From Palsa-1439 sp050015495 (GTDB lineage: Bacteria; Verrucomicrobiota; Verrucomicrobiia; Palsa-1439), in the NCBI GenBank assembly GCA_050015495.1, contig JBEKBH010000001.1:176634-240633 (forward strand): a stretch of 64,000 bases of DNA, read 5' to 3'. The translations under genes and the position numbers were made by a program. How positions within the stretch are numbered: the stretch's first letter is position 1; the number at the start of each line of letters is the position of its first letter. Of the stretch, positions 50,382-59,850 are shown piece by piece. The notes under the pieces were generated by a model. The model saw nothing but the letters and a program-made list of their open reading frames with translations, made no database searches and was not told the origin of the DNA.

Positions 50382-51619
50382 GCCCGCTCCAAAATCAGCG
50401 CGCCGCCCTGTCCTCCGCCCACACAGGCGGAGACAATGCCCGTCTTCAGGTTGCGACGCTTCATTTCCTTCAACAAGGTCAGCACCAGCCGCGCCCCGCT
50501 CGCCCCGACCGGGTGTCCCAACGCGATCGCTCCGCCGTTGACGTTGAGCAGGTCGTGGTTGATTTCCATGCCGAATTCCTTGCGCAAGACCAGTTCCACC
50601 GCCAGCACCTGCACCGCAAACGCCTCGTTGATCTCGATCAGTTGCACTTCGTTCCAGCGCACCCGCGATTCTTCCAGCACTTTCGGGATCGCGTACGCCG
50701 GGCCCAACCCCATGCGTTTCGGATCCACGCCGGCGTAGGCGTACCCCCGCAAAAAGCCGAGCGGCGTGAAATTCTGCCGACGCGCTTTCTCTTCCTCCAT
50801 CACCAGCAGCGCCACGGCGCCGTCGGTTACCTGGGAGGAATTGCCGGCGGTCACCGTCCCATTGCGCTTGTCAAACACGGGCCGCAGCTTGGCCAGCGCC
50901 TCCATCGTCTGGTTCTCGCGCACGCCGTTGTCCTTGTCCACGTACTTGCCGTTCGGTAAATACACCGTGCAAATTTCCTCGGCGAGTTTCGCCCGCGCCT
51001 TCACCGTCTTTTGATGCGATTCGAGTGCGAACGCATCCTGTCGCGCGCGCGGGATGCCGTAATCGCGATACAACACCTCCGCGGTCTGTCCCATGTTCAG
51101 TCCGCACACCGGGTCGGTGAGGCCCATCATCACCGCGATGCGCGGCTTGAAATCGCCCGGGCGAAACGCGAGCATCGCGCCCAGCTTCTTCGGGAAGGAT
51201 TTGGCTCGTGCCAGCGCGGCAAACTTGTCCGCCGCCGCCGTCGAAAACAGCAACGGAATGTTCGACATGCTCTCGGTGCCGCCGACCACGAATGCGTCGC
51301 CCTGCCCGGCCACCATTTTTTCGTAGGCGCTCGTGATCGATTCAAATCCGCTGGCGCAATTCCGGTGCACCGTGTAGGCGGGGACCTCTTGGGGAATGCC
51401 GGCATTCAGGGCGATGACCCGCGCGACGTTGGCGGCTTCGGCTGGCTGCGCCACGCAACCAAAGATCACCTGCGAAATCTTGTGGGGATCGACCCCGGTG
51501 CGCTCCAACAATTCGCTTACCACAATGCGCCCGAGTTCCTGCGCGGGAAGCGATTTCAACTCCGTCCCCGCTTTCGAGAACGGCGTCCGTATTCCGTCAA
51601 TGATGGCCAGCCGCGTCAT
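50378..51619 (-). CDS. fadI: Acetyl-CoA acyltransferase (thiolase)
   Basis: A 413-residue thiolase. RNCASGFESITSAYEKM carries the acyl-accepting Cys near 90; GHPVGASGARL and SACVGGGQGGALIL carry the catalytic His and Cys. The start MTRLAIIDGIRTPFSKAGTE is typical. It cleaves 3-ketoacyl-CoA in beta-oxidation and is coupled to the alpha-type enzyme downstream. FadI versus FadA naming is uncertain. Confidence 0.92.
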   Translation of the reverse strand: MTRLAIIDGIRTPFSKAGTELKSLPAQELGRIVVSELLERTGVDPHKISQVIFGCVAQPAEAANVARVIALNAGIPQEVPAYTVHRNCASGFESITSAYEKMVAGQGDAFVVGGTESMSNIPLLFSTAAADKFAALARAKSFPKKLGAMLAFRPGDFKPRIAVMMGLTDPVCGLNMGQTAEVLYRDYGIPRARQDAFALESHQKTVKARAKLAEEICTVYLPNGKYVDKDNGVRENQTMEALAKLRPVFDKRNGTVTAGNSSQVTDGAVALLVMEEEKARRQNFTPLGFLRGYAYAGVDPKRMGLGPAYAIPKVLEESRVRWNEVQLIEINEAFAVQVLAVELVLRKEFGMEINHDLLNVNGGAIALGHPVGASGARLVLTLLKEMKRRNLKTGIVSACVGGGQGGALILERA

Positions 51620-51780
51620 CGTTCGCTCAAAATTATGATGCGCGCCTGCCCGGAACGACGCGCCGCCCGTTATAGGAGCAGCTTTCCTGCCGCAACCAGA
51701 CCCTGATCGCGGGTCGTTACCCGCTTGCTGACAACCAGATAGCTATCCAATGGAGGCGTGCCAATCGAGTGGGATCCGCC

Positions 51781-52560
51781 TCACTTGAAGATCTCGCTAA
51801 AGAACTCCCTCATCGCTTCCCACGACCGTTTGTCAGCCTTTTCATTGTAGGCCGCGCCCTTGGAGTTGTCGTTCCCCGCATCGGGCCGCGTGAATGCATG
51901 TACTGCGCCGCTGTAGTAAATCATCTGCCAATCCACACCAGCCTTGCGGAACTCGTCCTGCAACGCCGCCACGTCGGTCGCGGGCACGTACGGATCGTCC
52001 GCGCCGTGACAGATCAACACTTTGCATTTGATGTTCTTCGCGTCACGGGTCGGCGTGTCGAGTCCGCCATGGAACGTCACGATGCCGGCAATGTCCGCCC
52101 CGCTCCGCGCAAGTTCCAGGACGGTCGTGCCGCCAAAACAATAACCAATGGCCGCCACCCGTTTCGTGTCGCATTGCGGCTGCTTCTCCAGCACGTCCAA
52201 CGCCGCGTTCACACGCGCCCGAAGCAATGCGCGGTCGCCCTTGAACTTGCCCGCCTGCGCGCCGGCTTCCTGCCGGTTCGCCGGGCGTACGCCTTTGCCG
52301 TAAATGTCGGCGGCGAACGCGACATAGCCGAGTTTCGCCAGCATGTCCGCGCGCATCTTCGCGTACCCTTCCAGCCCCATCCAGTCGTGCACCACGAGCA
52401 CCCCCGGCCGCGGCCCTTTTTCCGCGTCATCGTAAGCGAGATACCCCTCACAGGTCGTATCCCCCTGTTTGTACTCAATCATCTCGGTGTGCAACGCTGC
52501 CTTCGTGTTCATGCCAAAAAGTAAAGCGACGCCTGCCAATGCGCAAAACCTCATTCTCAT
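51781..52560 (-). CDS. Exported dienelactone-hydrolase-family enzyme
   Basis: A 259-residue alpha/beta hydrolase with a signal peptide (MRMRFCALAGVALLFGMNTKA). The nucleophile elbow is GYCFGG (Cys, as in dienelactone hydrolase), with Asp in HGADDPYVPAT and His in GAVHAFTRP. AGGAGGAGG precedes the ATG at 52560; the frame is open further upstream, but the signal peptide begins there. Substrate unknown. It lies 93 bases downstream of the ligase stop on the same strand. Confidence 0.88.
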   Translation of the reverse strand: MRMRFCALAGVALLFGMNTKAALHTEMIEYKQGDTTCEGYLAYDDAEKGPRPGVLVVHDWMGLEGYAKMRADMLAKLGYVAFAADIYGKGVRPANRQEAGAQAGKFKGDRALLRARVNAALDVLEKQPQCDTKRVAAIGYCFGGTTVLELARSGADIAGIVTFHGGLDTPTRDAKNIKCKVLICHGADDPYVPATDVAALQDEFRKAGVDWQMIYYSGAVHAFTRPDAGNDNSKGAAYNEKADKRSWEAMREFFSEIFK

Positions 52561-52653
52561 TGCGACCTCCTCCTGATTCGCTAGCAGAGTATCACGCCAT
52601 CCTTCGCAAAGCAATTCGTGGAGCGAACTCCGCTCCGGTGCACTCAAGAAGAC

Positions 52654-54108
52654 TCACTCCTTCGGCCTCGCATCCAGAATCCGCACTTCCTTCAGTGAAC
52701 TTTCCAGCTTGATCCGCTTGAGCATGTCGTCGATGGAATGGACCTCGATACGATTGGGGGTCAGTTCGACCCCGGTCTGGAAGCGCGTGCGGACCTTCTC
52801 CTTGAGTTGTTCCACGTTGGCGCCATTAACGGGCGCGAGATGCAGAATTAACTCGTCCACGTCGTGCGGATCGTCATGGGCCTTGCGAATCTCCAACTGC
52901 CACTCGCCGATCTCGGTCGTGTTGTCGAGGATTTGCTGCAACGTGTCGAAATTGACGATCGTGCCCTTCAGTTTCCCGAACTGAAGTTCCTTCGTGTTCG
53001 ATGCCCGTCCGATATTGCCGACGATGCGCGGCACGGTGCGGCCACAATGCGGGCAGGGTTCCCACGTCACGCCGCCATCGACGTAGTCGCCGGTCCGATA
53101 CCGCAACACCACGGTCCCGCGCGCATCGAGCGGGGTGTACACCAACTCACCCGGCTCGCCCTCACCCTTCACCTCGCCGGTCTCGGGGTCAATCACCTCG
53201 AACACTCCGAAGTCGGGGAACAGATGATAGCCGCTCGATTCTTCAGGAAGCGTCGGGCATTCGCCCCACGCGACCCGCGCCTCGGTAAACCCGTACGTGC
53301 CGCACACCCGAACGTCTCCGGCGCCCATTTCCTGCAGGAGCGTCACGATCTTGCGGCGGATACCCTGTGGACTCTTCTCGCCACCGAGCACGACTTTCGT
53401 GACCTGCGGCCATTTGTTCCCCTGCGCCTGCGCTTCGCGAATCACGTGATACACAAACGTTGGAATCCCAATGAGCGCTTCGGGCTTGATCTTCTCGATA
53501 AGATTGATGTTGCCGTCCGTGCCCATGACTTTCCCGCCCCCCGAACTCACCAGCAACATGCCGAACTCCAGCCCGGCGTACACCACCTGCCAGAACGCCA
53601 AGTGCGGCGCGTAGGGAAACATGTTGACCCCGCGCATCTTCGTCGTCGCCGCGAACGTCTGGATCAGCCGTGCGCCGGATATGCGAAGATTGTACATATC
53701 GTAGTCGGTGTACGTAAACGCGACCGGCAGCGAGCTTCGCCCCGTCGTGGCCGTCAGGAAAATCGGCCGATATTCGCGCTCGAACCGGCGTTCGACCACG
53801 CTCCGACCGCGCCACAGCGCCTCGGCGAGCACGCGGGGCCGGTGCTTCAGCACCGACAGGTCCGGCGTGATGATGAACTCACGGAATTTCTCCGGTTGTT
53901 CGGAGGTCGACAGCAGGTCGGCCTTGGCCGTGAACGGCATCTGGCGGAGGTCGTTGACCGTCTTGATGAGCCGTGGATCGACGTGATGCTCGGCGAAGAG
54001 CCGTTTGTAATACGGACTGAACGGGGCAATGACTTCCGTCAGGTAACGGTGGAGTTTTTCATTCTGGATGCGGCGCTGCTCGGGAACGGTCAGGCGATCC
54101 CAGTTCAT
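52654..54108 (-). CDS. PaaK-like adenylate-forming enzyme
   Basis: A 484-residue member of the phenylacetate-CoA ligase-like ANL family. FLTATTGRSSLPVAFTYTDYD (about 119-139) fills the phosphate-loop position; the adenylation core has CGTYGFTEARVAWGECP, then GELVYTPLDARGTVVLRYRTGDYVD and the short Cys motif CPHCGRTVPRI; a C-terminal lid domain ends it. The family activates carboxylic acids as AMP esters, often forming CoA thioesters; the acid here is unknown. Its ATG overlaps the stop of the CNB-ATPase-patatin gene by 4 bases (54105-54108), so the ligase and phospholipase are made together, suggesting an acyl release and reactivation function (inference). Confidence 0.82.
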   Translation of the reverse strand: MNWDRLTVPEQRRIQNEKLHRYLTEVIAPFSPYYKRLFAEHHVDPRLIKTVNDLRQMPFTAKADLLSTSEQPEKFREFIITPDLSVLKHRPRVLAEALWRGRSVVERRFEREYRPIFLTATTGRSSLPVAFTYTDYDMYNLRISGARLIQTFAATTKMRGVNMFPYAPHLAFWQVVYAGLEFGMLLVSSGGGKVMGTDGNINLIEKIKPEALIGIPTFVYHVIREAQAQGNKWPQVTKVVLGGEKSPQGIRRKIVTLLQEMGAGDVRVCGTYGFTEARVAWGECPTLPEESSGYHLFPDFGVFEVIDPETGEVKGEGEPGELVYTPLDARGTVVLRYRTGDYVDGGVTWEPCPHCGRTVPRIVGNIGRASNTKELQFGKLKGTIVNFDTLQQILDNTTEIGEWQLEIRKAHDDPHDVDELILHLAPVNGANVEQLKEKVRTRFQTGVELTPNRIEVHSIDDMLKRIKLESSLKEVRILDARPKE

Positions 54109-56087
54109 GCCCGCACCAGCTCCTTCAATTGCGGCAGGGCCGCCTCCGCCGCCTCTTCCCCGCAGCGAATGTACCGCTCGGGATGATAAAAATCGTACCA
54201 GACGCTGCCCGCCAGCAGGGGTCGGATCACCACGTCGGCGTTGTTGCAGGCCATCTCCGCCATCCGCGACTGCATCGCGTGCATCGATCGCATGTAGATG
54301 TTGATGATGCCGGTCGGCGTGTCAACCAGCGGCCCGGTCTCGTGTAACACGCCCTTTCGCTCCTTCCTCGTCGCGGCGGACATCTCGTGCCGACTACGTT
54401 CGCGTTGCTTCATCTCATCGGCGTTGGGAATCGTGTTGACCGCAATAATCTTCGACACCCCGGCCCACGTCAGCACCTGCACCGGCACGGGATCTGTAAT
54501 ACCACCGTCAATCAGCGTGTGTCCGTCATTGACCACGGGCCGGAAAATGCCGGGAATCGTGATGCTGGCGCGAATGGCGTCGATGAGCTTGCCTTCCTCG
54601 TACACCACCTCTTCGAGCGTGTTCAGATCGCTCGCGACGATCTTCAGGGGAATGAGCGTATCAGCAAACGTCAACCCGTTCACGATTGAATGGAGGAAGT
54701 TGTAGACCTTGATGCCGCGAAACACACCCGCCCCGGGGAACATCGGATCGAGCAGCTTCAAGAACGTCCGCTTGCTGCGAATCTGTTTGGCAATCTCCTC
54801 CATCTCGTCGGCGGACTTGCCTACCGCCCACGCCGCCGCGATCAGTGAACCCATCGAGCTGCCCGCGACCACGTCGATGCCAATTCCTTCGCGTTCCAGC
54901 ACGCGGATCACGCCGATATGCGCCAGACCGCGCGCCCCGCCGGTGCCCAGCGCCAGACCGACCAGCACGTTCCCCAATTCGCGGGCCATGCGCCTCACGA
55001 CCAGACTGTAGGGGCTCATCGGCTGACGGATCACGAACGGCGTCCCATCCACTCCTTCCACCACTTCGCTTTCCGGAATCCACCGCAGCAGGTACGAGAT
55101 CGGCTGGCCAGTCTTGTGCTCGGCTTCCTCGACGTAGGGTGCACTGGCCTCGCCCACGGCGGTAAGAATCACCCGAACCTCCGGTTCACGCGCCGCCGCG
55201 TGCGACCGAAAGTCCTCCAGCAGCAATCGTGTCCGGTACAAATGCTCGTCGTCATACCTGGAAATGACAAAGACCTTGTCCGACTGGACCAAGCAGGCGA
55301 ACACCGACGCGGACGCCTGGTTGGGAAGATCGCAGATGACATAATCGTATTGTTTGACGAGATGGCCGAAAATCGGGGCGATCAACGGGATCTCCCGTTC
55401 GTCCCCCACCAGATCAAGGTTCAAGCGGTCATACCCCAGCGGCGAGCGAACCACGATGTCCTGCAATCCGAGGCCGGTGCGAAAGTCGAGGCGCTCGCAC
55501 TTCAGCAGCGGCACGCCGCGCTGCTTGCCGCTGAGGTCGAGAAGCAACACGGGTTCGCCCGTTTCGTGGGCCAGGCTCGCGACGAGATTGTGCGCGAGGG
55601 TTGTCTTGCCGGTCCCGGGAAGCGAACTGTACAACGAAATGATCGTGCTCCATTTCGCGCGATGTTTCTCCTCCCGAAGCTCCTTCATGCGATGCCCCAT
55701 CCGCTGGCTGAAGCTGACTGCCACGCGCGGGTCGCGATTCACAAGCGCGTCGAAGTCCGCGCGCGGGATTTTCAGGAGCATCGAATCGTTCAGCGCGCGG
55801 ACATTGGCCCAGTGCGTCTCGCCGCTGAGCAACGGCATTTCACCGAAGCATTCGCCATCACAGTATGTGGCAAAGACCCGATCCCGTCCGCTCTTCAACT
55901 TCGTGTAGGCCTGCAGCCGTCCCGAGACGACCGCGTACAGGGCGTCGCCCGGGTCATTCTCGCGCACCACGAGGTCGCCCTTCCTGACCGCGACGAACTC
56001 CGCGCGCTCCGCCAGACCCTTCAACAACTCCTCGCCGAGGCTGGCTAGAACCGGCACGCTTTCAAGTACTTGTAGCTTGTCCTCCAT
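54105..56087 (-). CDS. Fusion of cyclic-nucleotide-binding, ParA-like P-loop and patatin phospholipase domains
   Basis: A 660-residue, apparently soluble protein. Residues about 1-135 form a cNMP-binding domain (VVRENDPGDALYAVVSGRLQAY, ATYCDGECFGEMPLLSGETHWANVRAL). Residues about 145-370 form a ParA/MinD-like ATPase: SLPGTGKTTLAHNLVASL with Walker A GTGKTT, PVLLLDLSGKQ and YDYVICDLPNQ. Residues about 378-600 form a patatin with oxyanion GTGGARGLAHIGV, nucleophile GSSMGSL and acid DGG. This resembles NTE/PNPLA6-type enzymes that also carry cNMP domains, but the intact P-loop between them is uncommon. It should hydrolyse lipids under nucleotide control. It is the first gene of the pair with the ligase. 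Confidence 0.85.
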   Translation of the reverse strand: MEDKLQVLESVPVLASLGEELLKGLAERAEFVAVRKGDLVVRENDPGDALYAVVSGRLQAYTKLKSGRDRVFATYCDGECFGEMPLLSGETHWANVRALNDSMLLKIPRADFDALVNRDPRVAVSFSQRMGHRMKELREEKHRAKWSTIISLYSSLPGTGKTTLAHNLVASLAHETGEPVLLLDLSGKQRGVPLLKCERLDFRTGLGLQDIVVRSPLGYDRLNLDLVGDEREIPLIAPIFGHLVKQYDYVICDLPNQASASVFACLVQSDKVFVISRYDDEHLYRTRLLLEDFRSHAAAREPEVRVILTAVGEASAPYVEEAEHKTGQPISYLLRWIPESEVVEGVDGTPFVIRQPMSPYSLVVRRMARELGNVLVGLALGTGGARGLAHIGVIRVLEREGIGIDVVAGSSMGSLIAAAWAVGKSADEMEEIAKQIRSKRTFLKLLDPMFPGAGVFRGIKVYNFLHSIVNGLTFADTLIPLKIVASDLNTLEEVVYEEGKLIDAIRASITIPGIFRPVVNDGHTLIDGGITDPVPVQVLTWAGVSKIIAVNTIPNADEMKQRERSRHEMSAATRKERKGVLHETGPLVDTPTGIINIYMRSMHAMQSRMAEMACNNADVVIRPLLAGSVWYDFYHPERYIRCGEEAAEAALPQLKELVRA

Positions 56088-56178
56088 GCGGTAGTTCCCG
56101 TCGTCGACCCGTCGACTTCACGCGGGCTATCGTGCTCACTGCGATCACGGCTAAAGGTAAAGCAAGCTGCGGGCCGAA

Positions 56179-57105
56179 TCAATGGCCAGCCGCTTGATTC
56201 TGAAGGAGTTCGATGAGCCGCAACGTCGTTTGACCGACAATCTCCAGGCTGTGCGGTGCGATCTTGTCGAGCGTGTCTCGCTCTGTATGCCAGTATTCCC
56301 GGGGGCCGGGCGGCTTTCCGTAATTAAATCTGATGAGGTCGGCGTCGATGAGGTCAACCGCCGGGATCCCCGCCCGCTCGAACGGGACGTGGTCATCGAG
56401 AATCGCATTCGCGCCGTATGCAAAATAGTCACGGAACCCCGCCGCGCGGGCCGCTTCGAACACCTCCTGCCCGATTGTCCCCGCGACCGTGACCTTCAGG
56501 TTTTTGTCGCCGACCATGTCGAGCAGGATCATCGCCTTGATGTCCTTCACCTGGTCCTTGTTCTTGAGATCGTCGACAAAAAACTTGCTTCCCCATAGGC
56601 CGTCGGTGTCCGTGAACTGCACCATCGCCTCTTCCCCGTCGAAGAATACAAACCACAGATTCGGTTGGTCCGCGGCCACGCGGGCGATCTCCAGCAGCGT
56701 CCCCGTACTCGATCCGCTGTCGTTCGCACCGACGAACGTGACGTTGGTGAACAGTTTCGTGTCATAATGCGACCCGATAATAATCACGCGATTCGGTCCG
56801 CCCTGCTGGACACGCGTCCTGGCAATCACGTTGCGAAATTGTTTGGGTCCGTAGGGCGTTTGCGCCACAAACACCTGTTCGTCAGCCGTCAACCCGTAAT
56901 CCTGCAACTGCGTGGTGATATACGATGCGGCGCGCCCCAAGGCTTCGCTCCCGCTCGGGTGCGGGCCGTAGCCGACAAGTTTGACGACGTGTTCGTAGGC
57001 CCGTCCGCCGTTGCACTGTTGCCACGGGATGGGTTGGGGCGCGGACGACCCGCCGCAGCCAGCCACCAACAGCAGGATGACTCCCCGAATCAATTTCTTT
57101 GCCAT
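56179..57105 (-). CDS. M28-family peptidase / glutaminyl cyclase-like lipoprotein
   Basis: A 308-residue protein. The N-terminus MAKKLIRGVILLLVAGCGGS has a lipobox (VAGC). The M28 fold has metal ligands in GSHYDTK, GANDSGSS, FFDGEEA, LDMVGD and YWHTERDTLDKI. The pattern (DGEEA, the SKFF region and WHTERDT) fits the glutaminyl-peptide cyclotransferase branch, so pyroglutamate formation is as likely as aminopeptidase activity. The start at 57105 overlaps the M48 gene end by 16 bases. Confidence 0.85.
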   Translation of the reverse strand: MAKKLIRGVILLLVAGCGGSSAPQPIPWQQCNGGRAYEHVVKLVGYGPHPSGSEALGRAASYITTQLQDYGLTADEQVFVAQTPYGPKQFRNVIARTRVQQGGPNRVIIIGSHYDTKLFTNVTFVGANDSGSSTGTLLEIARVAADQPNLWFVFFDGEEAMVQFTDTDGLWGSKFFVDDLKNKDQVKDIKAMILLDMVGDKNLKVTVAGTIGQEVFEAARAAGFRDYFAYGANAILDDHVPFERAGIPAVDLIDADLIRFNYGKPPGPREYWHTERDTLDKIAPHSLEIVGQTTLRLIELLQNQAAGH

Positions 57106-58220
57106 TGTTCGGCCCAGGCAATGCGTCGCGCCAGCGACGGGTGATCGTGCAACAGAAATTCCACCGCCGGGTGCGGCGACAAATCCGCGAGGTTTTGCTC
57201 GCCGAGCTTGCGCATGGCGCGGATGAACGCGTCGCGATTTGCCGTGAGCTCGAGCGCCGCGGCGTCGGCTTTCCATTCCCGCGAGCGCGAGAACGCGTTG
57301 TTGAGCGGCATCACCACCAGCCCAAAGACAAACAGGCACAGGGCCAACAGGGGAAACGCCTCGATGTCCCAGAGATTGCTGAATTGAAATACGTGATGCA
57401 TGCCCCAGTTCAACCCGATGTCGGCCACTTTCAGCCCGATAAACGTCGTCATCGCTCCCCAAGCGATCATTTTCGTGATGTCGCCGTGCTGGTAATGCGC
57501 CATCTCATGCGCCATGACCACCTCGATCTCGTCCTCCGAAAACTTGTCCAGCAGCGTGTCGCCCAAAATGATTCGCTTCGTGCGGCCCAGCCCTGCAAAC
57601 GCCGCGTTGGCTTTCTTCGTCTTCTCGCTCATGTCCATCCGGTAAACACCCAGCACCGTCGCGCCGACGCGTTGCGCCAGCGCGGTGAGTTTGAACCGCA
57701 GAGATTCATTCTCCAGTGGGTGGAGCTTGTAGAACAGCGGCAAAATCAGCACGGGGAACAGCGCCGACATGACCACCCCAAACAGCAGGAAGAAAACTCC
57801 CGCGCCAACCCACCACCATTGACCTGCGTGCCGTAGGAAAAAGTACAGGACGTCCAGAATCACCACGCTCAGCGCCAGGTTCAGTCCCAGTGTCTTCACT
57901 TCATCGAACGCCCACGCCCCAAACGTCTCATTCGAAAGGCCGAACCGGTGTTCGAGGTAATAATCACCGAAGAAATTCAGCGGCAGGAAGAGCAGCTTCG
58001 TCGCGACCACGACAACCGCCCCGTAAATCGCCACGTAAAACCACGGGTTCGATGATTTCGACCGCGCAAAATCAGCCAGCGAATCCGAGCCTTTCGTGAA
58101 GAGAAAGGCGAGTAACAAGAGGATGGTATAAACCGTCTCCACAACGAAGATGCCGTTGTGAATCGCTTCGTAGCGTTTGGCGCGGTGCTGCCGGTCGCGT
58201 TCGTCAATGTCGGCGCTCAT
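57090..58220 (-). CDS. M48 Ste24-like membrane zinc protease
   Basis: A 376-residue integral membrane protease with about seven hydrophobic segments, the zinc motif in VVMAHEMAHYQHGD, the third ligand region SRSREWKADAAALEL, and the NAAFAGLGRTKRIILGDTLLD stretch of CAAX-protease-1/Ste24 relatives. In bacteria such enzymes act in membrane protein quality control. It is coupled to the M28 gene downstream and preceded by parB (27-base gap), so all three may share one transcript. Confidence 0.92.
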   Translation of the reverse strand: MSADIDERDRQHRAKRYEAIHNGIFVVETVYTILLLLAFLFTKGSDSLADFARSKSSNPWFYVAIYGAVVVVATKLLFLPLNFFGDYYLEHRFGLSNETFGAWAFDEVKTLGLNLALSVVILDVLYFFLRHAGQWWWVGAGVFFLLFGVVMSALFPVLILPLFYKLHPLENESLRFKLTALAQRVGATVLGVYRMDMSEKTKKANAAFAGLGRTKRIILGDTLLDKFSEDEIEVVMAHEMAHYQHGDITKMIAWGAMTTFIGLKVADIGLNWGMHHVFQFSNLWDIEAFPLLALCLFVFGLVVMPLNNAFSRSREWKADAAALELTANRDAFIRAMRKLGEQNLADLSPHPAVEFLLHDHPSLARRIAWAEQWQRN

Positions 58221-58247
58221 AAAGCGCCGCTACAGTTGCCCAACCCG

Positions 58248-59219
58248 CTACAGGTTGTCAATGCCGAGGATGTCGAGCAACCGCGCCAGATCGTCATTGC
58301 CATAATACTCGATCTCGATGCGGCCCTTCTTCTTGCCATGATGAACGTTGACGTGCGTGCCAAATTTCTGCTGCAACCGCTCTTCGATGGCCAGAACGTG
58401 CGCCGATTTCACCGTCGCCGTCAGGACCCGCGACCGCACCTTGCCCTCGCCCTTCAACTGCTCGACGAGTTGCTCAGTCTCGCGCACGGTCAAGCTGCGC
58501 TTGAGCACCCGTTCCGCCACGAGCCGTTGTTCGGTGGGAGCGGCCAGGCCCAGAATCGCCTTGGCGTGGCCAACGCTGAGCCGGTTATCGGCAACCCACG
58601 CTTGCACTTCCGTGGGCAAACCGAGCAGACGCGTCGAATTGGCCACGGCCGCGCGACTGCGACCCACCTTTTCGGCAATCTGTTCCTGGGTGAGTTTGAA
58701 TTGCGTGGCCAACTGGTCGTAGGCCCGCGCCTCTTCAATCGCGTTGAGGTCTTCGCGCTGCAGGTTTTCGATCAGCGCGATCTCGAGTGCTTCCTCGTCG
58801 CTGACCTCGCGAACGATGGCGGGAATGGTCGTCAGCCCGGCGTCGCGCGCGGCGCGCCACCGGCGTTCCCCGGCGATCAACTCATAGCGGCGAGTGTCTC
58901 CCGTACCGCTCAACGGCCTCACCAACAACGGCTGGATCACACCGCGTTGTTTGATGGAATCGGCCAGTTCGCGGAGTTGTTCGGGGTCAAAATCGGTGCG
59001 CGGCTGAAACGGACTGCGTTCGATGGCGTCGATGCCGAGATGGCGGACGCCATTGGCGATCCCGGCAGGCGGAACCGCGCCCAACGGCTGGGCTACGGTC
59101 GTGGTTGGTGCGGGAGGCGTGATGGCGACTTCGACATGGGGCGGCTCGACCGCCACGCTGCGGACGACCCCGCCGTTGATGAGTGCATCTAATCCCCTGC
59201 CCAACGCCTTCTTTGTCAT
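58248..59219 (-). CDS. parB: ParB chromosome-partitioning protein
   Basis: A 323-residue ParB: N-terminal KKALGRGLDALI, ParB/Srx CTPase-type domain with SPFQPRTDFDPEQLRELADSIKQRG, GERRWRAARDAG and ENLQREDLNAIEEARAY, then a helix-turn-helix (TQEQIAEKVGRSRAAVANSTRLL) and a C-terminal dimerisation domain. It binds parS and loads onto DNA near the origin. AAGGAGGTGGAAATC precedes the ATG. No parA is adjacent and no parS-like sequence was noticed. Downstream lie two membrane/lipoprotein peptidases. Confidence 0.94.
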   Translation of the reverse strand: MTKKALGRGLDALINGGVVRSVAVEPPHVEVAITPPAPTTTVAQPLGAVPPAGIANGVRHLGIDAIERSPFQPRTDFDPEQLRELADSIKQRGVIQPLLVRPLSGTGDTRRYELIAGERRWRAARDAGLTTIPAIVREVSDEEALEIALIENLQREDLNAIEEARAYDQLATQFKLTQEQIAEKVGRSRAAVANSTRLLGLPTEVQAWVADNRLSVGHAKAILGLAAPTEQRLVAERVLKRSLTVRETEQLVEQLKGEGKVRSRVLTATVKSAHVLAIEERLQQKFGTHVNVHHGKKKGRIEIEYYGNDDLARLLDILGIDNL

Positions 59220-59388
59220 GGTGGGATTTCCACCTCCTTATGAAGGCCGTATTTAGCTGGAAACACGCGCTTTGTCGAGGAAAAATCGCGCTTCCAAATG
59301 GCCGTCCCAACATGGCATTCATCCTTGAAGGAACCCGGCAAATCTGTTTGCATGGAACAAATCACCTTCAGAAGGAGTGATATCACCC

Positions 59389-59841
59389 ATGATTACGCTA
59401 AGAGATGTTGTTGTCGCCGTAGTCGTCGCGGGCGCCACGCTCGCCGCCGTCGCACTCGCCCAGACGGCCGCCACGCCCGCGATGAGTTCATCCGCCTGGG
59501 ATTGGAATTCACTCAAGGTGGTGCCCCAGCCGTACGGGGCGCGGCGCGATGTCTTTCTGGCGCGCACGCCCATGCTGGACCGATTGGACTGTCATATCAC
59601 CACGCTCAACCCGGGCGAGGCGCCCCACGCCGCGAAACCGCATGACGGAGAGGAATTGATCATCATCAAAGAGGGCACCATCGACGCGCTGCAAGACGGC
59701 AAGACCAACCGGTTGGGCGCCGGCTCGATCCTGTTCGAGCTGCCGAACGAAGTGCAGGGCATGCGCAATGTCGGGGACACACCCGCGACATACTTCGTCA
59801 TCCGGTGGTTCGCGCCGGGAACGCTGAAGACGACCAACTGA
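59389..59841 (+). CDS. Exported cupin-domain protein
   Basis: A 150-residue protein: signal peptide (MITLRDVVVAVVVAGATLAAVALAQTA), then a single cupin barrel with LNPGEAPHAAKPHDGEELIIIKEGTIDALQDGKTNRLGAGSILFELPNEVQGMRNVGDTPATYFVIRW. Likely metal ligands are the two His and a Glu in HAAKPHDGEE; the second-motif His appears replaced (NEVQG). GAAGGAG precedes the ATG, about 11 bases away. It is divergent from parB and tail-to-tail with the GH28-like gene (9-base gap). Function unknown; small sugar or ligand binding is typical. Confidence 0.78.
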   Translation: MITLRDVVVAVVVAGATLAAVALAQTAATPAMSSSAWDWNSLKVVPQPYGARRDVFLARTPMLDRLDCHITTLNPGEAPHAAKPHDGEELIIIKEGTIDALQDGKTNRLGAGSILFELPNEVQGMRNVGDTPATYFVIRWFAPGTLKTTN

Positions 59842-59850
59842 TCGCCGAAC

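Noticed and set aside
59220..59388. parS site near parB
   Set aside because: Only a TGTTTC-like half is present; no 16-base palindrome close to the known consensus was seen.
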